Origin: Acidobacteriota bacterium | Lineage (GTDB): Bacteria > Acidobacteriota > Vicinamibacteria > Vicinamibacterales > UBA2999 | Length of the DNA stretch: 64,000 nucleotides | Direction: 5' to 3' | Assembly (NCBI GenBank): GCA_018000455.1 | Contig: JAGNJW010000008.1 | Coordinates: 88,294-152,293, forward strand | In this document: piece by piece, positions 25,982-34,382 of the stretch | Layout: the number at the start of each line of letters is the position of its first letter | Numbering within the stretch: the first letter of the stretch is position 1 | The notes under the pieces: generated by a model | What the model saw: the letters and a program-made list of their open reading frames with translations, nothing else | What the model was told of the DNA's origin: nothing | Database searches by the model: none | Position numbers and translations under genes: made by a program

Positions 25982-28114
25982 ATGCCGAACCGGTCCATCC
26001 CCCATACTCGGCGCTGCGCGGTGGCCATGGCCGCCGTCGTGCTGCTTGCCGGAACCGCGCCCGCCCAGGAATCGCTGTCCACGCGCCTCATTCGTGCCGA
26101 GGACGCACGGGTGTTGAGTCTTGAAACGCACGCCCTGTTGGCCGAGGGAATGAAGAGCGCCGACCCGACGGTGCGCGCCCAGGCGGTGCGGGCGGCCGGG
26201 CGTTTCGAGACGCCGTCGCTCCTGAACGACATCATGCCGCGGCTGACGGATCCCGACGCCGAGGTGCGGCGCTGGGCCTCGATTGCCACCGCCAGCTCCG
26301 CGCGCCTCTTCACGATGCCGGCCATCGACGAGCTGATACGGGTGATGGAACCTGCCAAGCCGGCAGACTGGGGACTCTACGCCGCGGCGCTCGGCCGCAT
26401 CGCCATGGCTACCCCGGACCAATACCGTCGTGTCGAGCAGGTGCTCATCACCCCGCTTCCAGCGCCGGTTTCGAGCACGCAGGCGGTGACTGACCGCGGG
26501 CCGGCCGCGGCCACGCTCGACGTCAACCAGGTGGAGGGCGCCGCTCGCGGACTGGAGTCGCTCACCCGCATCAGCGGCAAGGTGGCGCCGCTCGGCGACA
26601 GCGCTCGATCGCGGCTCTACTTCCTGGTCGAATCTCCCGCGCCGGCCGGCTCGCGCGCATTCGCGCGGTCGCGGCGGCTGGCGCTGCTGGCTTTGCGCAA
26701 TGCGCGCGCCATCGACGGCGGTCTCGCGCGCACGGCCTCGCGCGATATGGACGACGAAGTGCGCCGTCTCGCCGTCGCGACGGCGGCTGCCGCCGAGACA
26801 GCCGACGCGCCCTCGACGATCTCCGACACCGATCGCGACGCGGTACTGGCCGCCGGGCTCAAGGACGCCGAGCCGCGCGTGCGCTATGAGGCGCTTCGCG
26901 GCTGGGGCCGGCACCGGCAGGCGCGCGATTGCCGGCCGGTGCTCGGCGCGCTGACGGATGCGAGCACGCACGTGGCGCTGGCCGCCATCGACCTCCTGGC
27001 CGGGGGTTGCGGCAACGCCACGCCCGTGTCACCGCTACTGCAGAAGGAAGCGGAGGCGCTGCCCCCGTCGGGGGCCACCTGGCACCGCGCCGCGCATGCC
27101 CTCGTGAGCCTGGCCAAGGCGGCCCCGGCGGACGTGCGCACGTTGCTGCCGCGCTTCGTCGGGCATCCGATCTGGCAGGTGCGCATGTATGCCGCCCGCG
27201 CTGCCGGCGCCACCGGCGCCGTCGAGGCGCTGGTGCTGCTGGGCGGTGACGCCCACGACAACGTGCGCGAGGCCGCGCTCGGAGAACTCGCGCGTCTCAA
27301 GCGTCCCGAGGCGCTGGCGGCGGCCTACGTCGGGCTGACGCGTCCCGATCATCAACTCGTCATGACGGCGGCGCGGACGCTGGCTGGGGCGGTCGACCGG
27401 GCCAAGGCCGCCAAGGCACTGTCGATCGCGTTGCTACGGCTGACTCTCGAGGGCAAGGACACGTCGCGCGATCCGCGCGTGGCAATTCTGACGACCCTCG
27501 CCGAGATCGGCAGTACGTCGGACGTCGACACCGTGACGCCGTTCCTCTCGGACTGGGATCCCCGCGTGGCCGAGTCGGCCGCCAAGGCCATCACGAAGTG
27601 GACGGGACAAGCGAAGGAAGCCATGCCTCGGCCGCGGTCGCTGGCTGCGCCGGATCTGGCGGCGCTCGAGACTGCGCGCACCAAAGACCTGCGGATCACG
27701 ATGGCGCGAGGCGAGGTGATGGAACTGCGCCTGCTGGCCGACGAGGCGCCAGCCACGGTGGCGCGCGTGGCCTCGCTGGCCGCCAAGGGTTACTACGCCG
27801 GATTGACGTTCCACCGCGTCGAGCCGACGTTCGTCATCCAGGGCGGCAGTCCGGGCGCCAACGAGTTCATGGGCGACGGCCCCTACATGCGCGACGAGCC
27901 TGGCGTGGCGCACAACCGCGGCACCGTCGGCATCTCGACCCGCGGCCGCGACACCGGTGATGCCCAGATCTTCGTGAACCTCGTCGATTCGCCGAGGCTC
28001 GACCATGCCTACACGGTCTTTGCCGTTGTTGAGCGCGGCATGGACGTGGCCGACGCCGTGCTCGAGGGCGACGTGATGGCGAAGGTGGAGCTCGTGGACG
28101 CGCCGCGCCGGTGA
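25982..28114 (+). CDS. Secreted HEAT-repeat protein fused to a cyclophilin-type peptidyl-prolyl isomerase
   Basis: A 710-residue exported protein. After a signal peptide (residues 1-~28, ending TAPAQ), residues ~30-545 are helical HEAT-like repeats (ADPTVRAQAVRAAGRFETPSLL; DAEPRVRYEALRGWGR; GHPIWQVRMYAARAAG; WDPRVAESAAKAITKW). The C-terminal ~150 residues are a cyclophilin domain (YYAGLTFHRVEPTFVIQGG, GTVGISTRGRDTGDAQIFVNL, HAYTVFAVVERGMDVAD). The isomerase active-site Arg in FHRVEP is present, and QIFVNL replaces the classical QFFI. Likely a periplasmic folding factor whose HEAT array binds clients. Its stop overlaps the aminotransferase start by 4 bases (GTGA). Confidence 0.88.
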   Translation: MPNRSIPHTRRCAVAMAAVVLLAGTAPAQESLSTRLIRAEDARVLSLETHALLAEGMKSADPTVRAQAVRAAGRFETPSLLNDIMPRLTDPDAEVRRWASIATASSARLFTMPAIDELIRVMEPAKPADWGLYAAALGRIAMATPDQYRRVEQVLITPLPAPVSSTQAVTDRGPAAATLDVNQVEGAARGLESLTRISGKVAPLGDSARSRLYFLVESPAPAGSRAFARSRRLALLALRNARAIDGGLARTASRDMDDEVRRLAVATAAAAETADAPSTISDTDRDAVLAAGLKDAEPRVRYEALRGWGRHRQARDCRPVLGALTDASTHVALAAIDLLAGGCGNATPVSPLLQKEAEALPPSGATWHRAAHALVSLAKAAPADVRTLLPRFVGHPIWQVRMYAARAAGATGAVEALVLLGGDAHDNVREAALGELARLKRPEALAAAYVGLTRPDHQLVMTAARTLAGAVDRAKAAKALSIALLRLTLEGKDTSRDPRVAILTTLAEIGSTSDVDTVTPFLSDWDPRVAESAAKAITKWTGQAKEAMPRPRSLAAPDLAALETARTKDLRITMARGEVMELRLLADEAPATVARVASLAAKGYYAGLTFHRVEPTFVIQGGSPGANEFMGDGPYMRDEPGVAHNRGTVGISTRGRDTGDAQIFVNLVDSPRLDHAYTVFAVVERGMDVADAVLEGDVMAKVELVDAPRR

Positions 28115-29286
28115 CGAGGACGTCCGCCCGGCTGCCGGGCAGTCTCGTGCCCAACCGGCTGAGCGAGGCGGTGACGCGGCGTCGCGCCGGTGGCGAAGGC
28201 CTCGCCGATCTCACCCAGTCGAATCCGACGCGTGCCGGGCTGGCCTATCCGCCCGACCTGCTGATGCCCCTTGCCAGCGCGGACGGACTCGTCTATGAGC
28301 CGCAGCCGTTCGGCATGACGTCGGCGCGCGAGGCCGTGGTTGCCGACTACTGGCGGCGTGGCATCACCGTCGGCGTCGATCGCGTCTGTCTCACTGCCAG
28401 CACGAGCGAAGCGTATGCGTGGCTCTTCAAACTGCTCTGCGACCCTGGTGACCGCGTGCTCGTGCCGCGTCCGAGCTACCCGCTCTTCGAGCACCTGACC
28501 GCCCTCGAGTGCGTCGAGGCGTCGCCGTACGAGCTCGACTTGCACGGCCATTGGCGCATCGACGTGGACGCCCTGGCCCGGCAGGTCGACGAGCGCACGA
28601 AAGCCGTGCTGGTCGTGTCGCCCAATAATCCGACCGGCTCGGTCCTCGAGCGCGCCGAGCTCGACGCGCTCGCCGACGTGTGCGCGGCCAGCGACCTCGT
28701 GCTCATCGGCGACGAGGTGTTCGCCGACTACCGCCTCGATGGCCAGGGTCCGGCACCTTCGGTGCTCGATCAGGATCGGGCGGTAGCGGTCTCGCTTGGC
28801 GGTCTCTCGAAATCGATCGGCCTGCCGCAGGTGAAGGTGGCCTGGATGGCCCTGGGCGGGCCGACCGCGCCAGCCGCGCGGGTGCTGGCGGGCCTCGAGA
28901 TCGTGGCCGACGCGTTCCTGTCGGTGTCGACGCCCGCGCAGGTGGCCCTGCCGCGCCTCCTGGCCGACGGCGCAGCGATTCGCGATACGATTCGTAGGCG
29001 GACCGCGCGAAACCTCACGGCGCTTGCGGCTGCGGTGGCGGCAGTACCCGCCGTCACCTTGCGTCCGCCCGCGGGGGGATGGTGTGCGGTGCTGCAGGTG
29101 CCGGCTCTGCAGAACGAGGAAGCCCTCGTTCTGGACCTCGTCGAGCGCGACGGCGTGCTCGTGCATCCCGGATATTTCTTCGATTTCCCGCGTGAGGCAT
29201 TCCTGGTGGTCAGTCTGCTCGTGGAGCCCGACGTCTTCGACACGGCCATGGCACGCGTGCTCGCGCGTGTCGAGGAGGTGGCGTGA
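28111..29286 (+). CDS. Class I/II aminotransferase
   Basis: A 391-residue fold-type I PLP enzyme. Family landmarks: SNPTRAG at the N-terminus, the substrate/PLP segment VSPNNPTGSVL, DEVFADY, and the PLP lysine 234 in GGLSKSIGLPQVKVAW. This resembles the aspartate/alanine/aromatic transaminase group; the amino donor is not resolvable. It starts at a GTG that overlaps the preceding stop (GTGA) and ends overlapping the next start in the same way, so it is translationally coupled on both sides. The middle position between a secreted isomerase and a glycogen enzyme makes no obvious metabolic sense. Confidence 0.9.
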   Translation: MTRTSARLPGSLVPNRLSEAVTRRRAGGEGLADLTQSNPTRAGLAYPPDLLMPLASADGLVYEPQPFGMTSAREAVVADYWRRGITVGVDRVCLTASTSEAYAWLFKLLCDPGDRVLVPRPSYPLFEHLTALECVEASPYELDLHGHWRIDVDALARQVDERTKAVLVVSPNNPTGSVLERAELDALADVCAASDLVLIGDEVFADYRLDGQGPAPSVLDQDRAVAVSLGGLSKSIGLPQVKVAWMALGGPTAPAARVLAGLEIVADAFLSVSTPAQVALPRLLADGAAIRDTIRRRTARNLTALAAAVAAVPAVTLRPPAGGWCAVLQVPALQNEEALVLDLVERDGVLVHPGYFFDFPREAFLVVSLLVEPDVFDTAMARVLARVEEVA

Positions 29287-30848
29287 AACCGTCCCCACAG
29301 CGTCAGTGCGGCATCGGCGTGCCGCTCTTCTCGATTCGTTCCTCGGCGAGTTGGGGTATCGGCGAGTTCGCCGACCTGCCGGCCTTCGGCTCCTGGTGCG
29401 TGGCGGCCGGGCAGCGCTACGTGCAGCTCCTGCCGCTCAACGAGATCTCGCCGGGCGTGACCTCGCCGTACTCATCGATGTCGGCGATGGCGCTCGATCC
29501 CATCTACATCCACTTGCCGGCGATGCACGACTTCAAGGCGCTCGGTGGCGAAGCCGGCCTCGCCCCGGCCGAGCAGATGCTGCTGGCGGCGGTGCGGGCG
29601 TCGGCCGACGTCCGCTATGCCGACGTCCGGACGCTCAAGTCGGGTCTGTTGCGGCGCGCCTATCAACGCTTCGTCGCCAATGAAATCGGTCCTGGCACTG
29701 CGCGGGCCGCCGCGTTCGACGCCTACCAGTCGCGCGAGTCGTGGTGGCTCGAGAGTTACGCGATCTTTCGCGCGCTGCATGCCGCGCACGAGGAACACGC
29801 CTGGTGGGACTGGCCGCCGGCGCTCGCGTATGGCGATCCGGCGGCGCTCAACGACGCGCGCGTGGCACTGGCCGAAGAACGCCGCTACCGCGCCTATCTG
29901 CAATGGGTCGCCGAGACGCAGTGGCAGGCCGCCCGCGCGGCGGCAGGGGTGCACGTGCTCGGTGACCTGGCGTTCATGATCTCGGCCGACAGCCCCGACG
30001 TGTGGGGGCGCCGCGACGAGTTCATTCTCGACGCCTCGGTTGGCGTGCCGCCAGACGCCTTCAGTGAGACCGGCCAGGACTGGGGCCTGCCGCCGTGGCG
30101 CTGGGACGTGATGGCGACGACCGGGTTCCAGTGGATGCACGCGCGGGCGCGCCGCACGGCGGCGCTCTTCGACGGCGTCCGCATCGACCACCTGGTGGGG
30201 TTGTATCGCATCTACATGCGCCCCATCGACGCGACCGGCGAGGGTGGGTTCTCGCCGCCGGATGAACCCGACCAGAGGAAGCTCGGTGAGAAAATCCTCG
30301 GCATCTACATGCAGAACGGCATCCAGATCGTGGCCGAGGATCTCGGCACCGTGCCGCCGTTCGTGCGCCGGTCGATGGCGCGCCTCGGCGTGCCCGGCTT
30401 CAAAGTGATGCGCTGGGAGCGGCAGTGGGACGTCGAGGGCCATCCGTTCATCGACCCATCCGCCTATCCGGAGGTGTCGGTCGCGCTCTCTGGCACGCAC
30501 GACAACGAGCCCCTGGTCGAGTGGTGGCGCGATCTCGCCGATGACGATCGTGCGGCGGTCGTGGCGCTGCCGGCGCTCACGGCCGCCGGCGTCACAGCCG
30601 CGTCTTCGTTCCTGCCCGACGTGCGGGATGCCGTGGTGCGTGCGCTCGTCGAGAGCGCCTCGTGCATGGTGATGCTGCCGCTGCAGGACGTGTTCGGCTG
30701 GGAGGCGCGGATCAACACACCGGCGACCGTGAACGAGCAGAACTGGACCTGGCGGGTGGCGCTGCCGGTGGAGCGCTGGCGCGACTCGCCCGAGTGGGTC
30801 GAGCGCGCCGACGCACTGCGGACCTGGTGCCGCGCGTCCAAACGGTGA
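29283..30848 (+). CDS. malQ: 4-alpha-glucanotransferase (GH77)
   Basis: A 521-residue amylomaltase of family GH77, which transfers alpha-1,4-glucan chains during maltodextrin and glycogen metabolism in the cytoplasm. Catalytic motifs are visible: the nucleophile Asp in FDGVRIDHLVGLYR, the acid/base Glu in IVAEDLGTVPP, and the third Asp in SGTHDNEPL. N-terminal family marks include SWGIGEFADLP and LLPLNEISPG. Start GTG at 29283 overlaps the aminotransferase stop by 4 bases. It converges with azlD. A glycogen debranching enzyme is encoded at 59683, consistent with glycogen/maltodextrin turnover in this organism. Confidence 0.95.
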   Translation: MKPSPQRQCGIGVPLFSIRSSASWGIGEFADLPAFGSWCVAAGQRYVQLLPLNEISPGVTSPYSSMSAMALDPIYIHLPAMHDFKALGGEAGLAPAEQMLLAAVRASADVRYADVRTLKSGLLRRAYQRFVANEIGPGTARAAAFDAYQSRESWWLESYAIFRALHAAHEEHAWWDWPPALAYGDPAALNDARVALAEERRYRAYLQWVAETQWQAARAAAGVHVLGDLAFMISADSPDVWGRRDEFILDASVGVPPDAFSETGQDWGLPPWRWDVMATTGFQWMHARARRTAALFDGVRIDHLVGLYRIYMRPIDATGEGGFSPPDEPDQRKLGEKILGIYMQNGIQIVAEDLGTVPPFVRRSMARLGVPGFKVMRWERQWDVEGHPFIDPSAYPEVSVALSGTHDNEPLVEWWRDLADDDRAAVVALPALTAAGVTAASSFLPDVRDAVVRALVESASCMVMLPLQDVFGWEARINTPATVNEQNWTWRVALPVERWRDSPEWVERADALRTWCRASKR

Positions 30849-30857
30849 TTGGCGACT

Positions 30858-30870
30858 GGGGCCAGGCCCC
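30858..30870. repeat. Third GGGGCCAGGCCCC palindrome
   Basis: Identical to the two copies at 12572-12612. It lies in the 27-bp gap between the convergent malQ and azlD stop codons. Confidence 0.7.
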
Positions 30871-30875
30871 GCCGC

Positions 30876-31172
30876 TTACAAGCGCAGCAGCGCGGCGACG
30901 GCCATTCCGGCCAGAAGCGCCGTCGTCGGGCGGCCGGCTGCCGCCAGTCCGACCGTGGCGGCCGCGGCCACCAGTCCCGGAGCGTCGCTCCTGGCGAGGG
31001 TGGCCACGACCAGCGCGACGATGACCGACGTGCCGAGATGGTTCAGGAACGCCGTGACGAACGGCGTCGCCGGCAGCACGCGCGCGATGACGAGCCCGCC
31101 GGCGCGCGCCGCGTAGGTCACGGCAGCCATGCCGCCGATGACGAGAATCGTGGTCCTAGCGTCGGGTGTCAC
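30876..31172 (-). CDS. azlD: AzlD family small membrane subunit
   Basis: A 98-residue, three- to four-helix membrane protein of the AzlD family, the small partner of AzlC in branched-chain amino acid (or related solute) exporters. Typical features: VIGGMAAVTYAARAGGL near the start, ATPFVTAFLNHLGTSVIVALVV in the middle and a C-terminal helix ending AALLRL. It begins with GTG at 31172 and overlaps azlC by 17 bases. It is the last gene of the qhp-azl transcription unit. Confidence 0.85.
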   Translation of the reverse strand: MTPDARTTILVIGGMAAVTYAARAGGLVIARVLPATPFVTAFLNHLGTSVIVALVVATLARSDAPGLVAAAATVGLAAAGRPTTALLAGMAVAALLRL

Positions 31173-31857
31173 GCCACGCTCCTACAGAGGCGCCGACGAG
31201 CGCCGCCACCAGCACCTGCCACTCCGGCGCCACGACCGAAGCCGGAATCCGCGTGGCGAGCGCCGCCGCGGTCCACGGCACCAGATCGCGCGGGCCGCGC
31301 CAGCCCAGCGTCAGTGTCGAGGCGAAGAACAGCACCAGCACGAGATCCAGTCCGAAGCGCCGCGGATCGCCCAGTGAGGGCGCGGCGAGGAAGCCGGCGG
31401 CCGTGCCACCCATCCACACCACCCACACGACGAGCCCGCTGCCAACCAGCACGCCGAGATCCCGTTCGCCCTTGGCATAGGCCTGCATGCCGATGGCCCA
31501 CTGGCCCTCGCCGAGCAGGAACACCGTGGCCCAGGGCGTCGGGCCGCGATAGTGCTTGAGCCACGGCGTGAGCGACGCGCTGAGCAGCGCGAAGCGGGCG
31601 TTCACCGCGAAGGTGGACAACCAGATTGGCACAAGCGGCAGCGGCGCGCTCCACAGCGGCAGTGCCGCGAACTGGGCGGCGCCGGCAAACACCGAGCCGC
31701 TCATGAAGAGCGTGGCCCAGAGCGGCAGATCGACCTGTCGCACGGCCACGCCGAAGCCGGCACCGAGCACCGCCGACGCCACGCCGAGCGGCACGCTCGC
31801 GCGCGCCCCCTGCCAGGCGCCGTGCACCGTCAGTGTGTGCCGCTCCGGCGCCGTCAT
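31156..31857 (-). CDS. azlC: AzlC family permease
   Basis: A 233-residue inner-membrane protein of the AzlC (LIV-E) family, the large subunit of an exporter for branched-chain amino acids or analogues. Motifs include VPLGVASAVLGAGFGVAV, FMSGSVFAGAAQFAALPLW and NARFALLSASLTPWLKHYRG, which match the family. The ATG at 31857 overlaps the qhpE stop by 4 bases (ATGA), so it is translationally coupled to the amine dehydrogenase maturation genes. The frame remains open far upstream, but similarity begins at this ATG. What it exports here is unknown. Confidence 0.88.
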   Translation of the reverse strand: MTAPERHTLTVHGAWQGARASVPLGVASAVLGAGFGVAVRQVDLPLWATLFMSGSVFAGAAQFAALPLWSAPLPLVPIWLSTFAVNARFALLSASLTPWLKHYRGPTPWATVFLLGEGQWAIGMQAYAKGERDLGVLVGSGLVVWVVWMGGTAAGFLAAPSLGDPRRFGLDLVLVLFFASTLTLGWRGPRDLVPWTAAALATRIPASVVAPEWQVLVAALVGASVGAWRDTRR

Positions 31858-32561
31858 GACAGGGATCGACGACACAGATGCAGGCAGAGCAGGCCCGTGG
31901 CGTTGGCGACGGCGAAGCTGAGGCCCTTCAGGTTGCGTTCGGGCGGCACGCCCGGGATCGGTCGTGGGTATCCGCTCGCCCGAAGACGCAGGCAACGCAC
32001 CGCGCCCTCGAGCCCGACCTCCACCTGCGCCTGCCCGCGCGGGCAGTCCCAGTCGAGCGTCACGCCCACGGCGAGTGGCAAGCTGCCTGGCAGCCAGCGC
32101 CGGCCGTCCTGTTCGGCGGCCGCGACCAGGCCGACGCCAGCGCGTGCGGCGCGCACGAGGGCCTCGCCGAGACGACGCTGATGCGAGGGATTGTCGGTGC
32201 CGAGGCTGAGGTTGATGAGATCGACCCCGGCATCCACGGCCCAGTCGATGGCCGCCACCAGGGCCTCGGCCGTGGCGCGCAGCTCGTGGTCGAAGACCTT
32301 GACCGGCACGATCCCGACAAGCGGCGCCTTCTCGCGGATGGCTGCCGTGACGGCGGTGCCGTGGCCGAGCCGGTCCACCGTGTCGTTGCCACGACCGCCC
32401 CTGGCATCGAACGAGGCGCCTGCCTCCACTGCGCCCACGTGCGGGTGACCCGCATGCACGCCGCTGTCGATGACGGCCACGCGCACGCCCGCGCCGGTCG
32501 CGCCGGGATAGCGGTCGATCGAGACCGGGCCTGCCGCCAGATCCGCCAGCGCAGCCATCAT
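31854..32561 (-). CDS. qhpE: Subtilisin-like leader protease of the amine dehydrogenase gamma subunit (QhpE)
   Basis: A 235-residue S8 family protease without signal peptide, so cytoplasmic. Asp32 (VIDSGV) and His67 (GHGTAV) are clear. The serine is probably Ser215 in GLSFAVANATG, a departure from the usual GTSMAAP. NLSLGTDNPSH replaces the usual oxyanion segment. In Paracoccus the equivalent protease removes the leader of the cross-linked gamma subunit before or during export; the small size and position in the qhp cluster support the same role. ATG 32561 overlaps the qhpF stop by 4 bases, and its stop overlaps the azlC start. Confidence 0.85.
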   Translation of the reverse strand: MMAALADLAAGPVSIDRYPGATGAGVRVAVIDSGVHAGHPHVGAVEAGASFDARGGRGNDTVDRLGHGTAVTAAIREKAPLVGIVPVKVFDHELRATAEALVAAIDWAVDAGVDLINLSLGTDNPSHQRRLGEALVRAARAGVGLVAAAEQDGRRWLPGSLPLAVGVTLDWDCPRGQAQVEVGLEGAVRCLRLRASGYPRPIPGVPPERNLKGLSFAVANATGLLCLHLCRRSLS

Positions 32562-34342
32562 GCCGTGAGGCCCGGGCGGTCTGGCGCGGGGTTCGCGCCG
32601 GGTCCGAAGAGACGGGCAAACGCACCGCCTGCCTGCGCCAGCTCACGTGGTCGGCCGGTCTCGACCAGACGCGCCCCGTCGAGGACGGCCACCTGGTCGA
32701 CGGCGCCGGCAACCGCCGCGCGATGCGAAATCACGATCGAGGTGCGGCCGCGCATCACCGCGAGATAGCTCTCGATCACCTGGCGCTCGGAGGCCGGGTC
32801 GAGCGCCGCCGTGGGCTCGTCGAGGACGAGCACGGATGGGTTCGTGAGGAAGGCGCGGGCGATGGCGATCCGCTGGCGTTCGCCGGCCGACATCTGTGCC
32901 CCGCGTTCGCCAACCACGGTCGACAGTCCGTCGGGCAGGCGGGCGAGGAACGAACCGAGGCCGGCGGCGTCGGCGGCCCACGTCACGTCGGCGTCAGTGG
33001 CCTCGGGCCGCGCGTAGCGGATGTTCTCGGCCACCGTCGCATGCAGCAACGTCGGCTCCTGCTCGACGAACACGACATGCCGCCGGATGTCGTCGAGCCT
33101 GAGCGTCCGGATGTCGGCGCCGTCGATCCTGACGATGCCCTGGTCGGGATCGAGCAGCCGCAGCAGCAGGTAGGCCAGCGTGGACTTGCCGGAGCCGCTG
33201 GCGCCGACCAGCGCCACCGAGGTGCCGGCGGCGACGGTGAGCGTGAAGTCCTCGAGCACGGCCAGACCGCGCTCGGTGAAAAGCGTCACGCCCTCGAAGG
33301 CGATCTCGCCGCGCACGCGCTCGAGGGCGGCCGCTCCTGGCGCCTCGTCCACGTCGGGCGGCGCGTCGAGCAGTTCCAGCACGCGCCGCCACGACACCTT
33401 GGCGGTGGCCAGCGACGTGTAGAGGCCCATCAGCGCCTGCACCGGCGCATTGACGCGCGACTGGTAGGCGATGAAGGCGGCAAACGTGCCGAGCGTCAGC
33501 GTGCCCTCGACCACGCGCACGCCGCCGTAGAGGAAGATGGCCGAGGCGCCGAGCGACACGATGAGCCCGGGCAGGCCGCCGGCCAGGTAGGTGAGGCGCT
33601 GCATACCCATCAGCGCGTCGATGAAGCGATCGTTGAGCCGGGCGAAGCGCCCGCGTTCGCGCGCCTGGGCGTTGGAGGTCACGACCAGCGTCGAGGCCTG
33701 CAACGTTTCGATGAGGAAGCTGCCGATGTCGGCGCTGCGCTGGCGCAGGTCGGCCACTTTCGCCTCGAGCCGGGCGCGATAGCGCACGAGCGTCCACAGG
33801 CTGAGTGGCATGATGGCGGCGCTCAGGAGCGCCAGCTTCCAGTCGAGCCACATGAGCATCACGATGCAGCCGGCGAGGAAGAGCACGTTACCGACCCAGG
33901 CCAGCGCGGCTTCCGCGGCCACGCGCTGGATCTCGCCAATGTCGCTATTGAGGCGCGAGACGATGTCGCCCATGCGCGTGCGGGCGTAGAAGCGCGGCGA
34001 CAGCCGCTGCAAGTGGCTGTAGACGGCCAGGCGCATGTCGAAGAGGATTTCCGCCGACACCCGCGTGTAGCGCAGGCCGCTCACCACGTTGAGCGCGTAG
34101 CCGGCCAGGCCGAGGGCGGCGAAAAGGCCGACGATGCGCCACAGCGCGGCCAGGTCGCGGCCGATGAGCGCGCGGTCGACGAGATCCTTCGACAGGTACG
34201 GCGTGACCAGCGACAGGCCGGTGCTGACGAGGCTGATCGCCATCACCAGCACGAGACGCCGCCAGTAGGGCGCCAGGAACACGAACGCCCGACGCAGGTC
34301 GGCGTCGGGCGGTTCCGGTGTCACGACGTCATCCTCGCGCAC
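32558..34342 (-). CDS. qhpF: ABC exporter, fused membrane and ATPase domains (QhpF)
   Basis: A 594-residue half-transporter of the peptide/lipid exporter type. The membrane domain spans ~20-315 with about six helices. The nucleotide-binding domain has Walker A GASGSGKST at 380-388, Q-loop FVEQEP, signature MSAGERQ at 484-490 (a variant of LSGGQ) and Walker B VLVLDEP. In characterised qhp operons this protein is required to move the processed gamma subunit to the periplasm. It starts at GTG 34342, with another in-frame GTG at 34324 possible; 40 bp separate it from qhpB. Confidence 0.88.
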   Translation of the reverse strand: MREDDVVTPEPPDADLRRAFVFLAPYWRRLVLVMAISLVSTGLSLVTPYLSKDLVDRALIGRDLAALWRIVGLFAALGLAGYALNVVSGLRYTRVSAEILFDMRLAVYSHLQRLSPRFYARTRMGDIVSRLNSDIGEIQRVAAEAALAWVGNVLFLAGCIVMLMWLDWKLALLSAAIMPLSLWTLVRYRARLEAKVADLRQRSADIGSFLIETLQASTLVVTSNAQARERGRFARLNDRFIDALMGMQRLTYLAGGLPGLIVSLGASAIFLYGGVRVVEGTLTLGTFAAFIAYQSRVNAPVQALMGLYTSLATAKVSWRRVLELLDAPPDVDEAPGAAALERVRGEIAFEGVTLFTERGLAVLEDFTLTVAAGTSVALVGASGSGKSTLAYLLLRLLDPDQGIVRIDGADIRTLRLDDIRRHVVFVEQEPTLLHATVAENIRYARPEATDADVTWAADAAGLGSFLARLPDGLSTVVGERGAQMSAGERQRIAIARAFLTNPSVLVLDEPTAALDPASERQVIESYLAVMRGRTSIVISHRAAVAGAVDQVAVLDGARLVETGRPRELAQAGGAFARLFGPGANPAPDRPGLTA

Positions 34343-34382
34343 GTCGGCGGTCGGCCCAGCCGCCTGGGCCCCGTCGCGTGGC

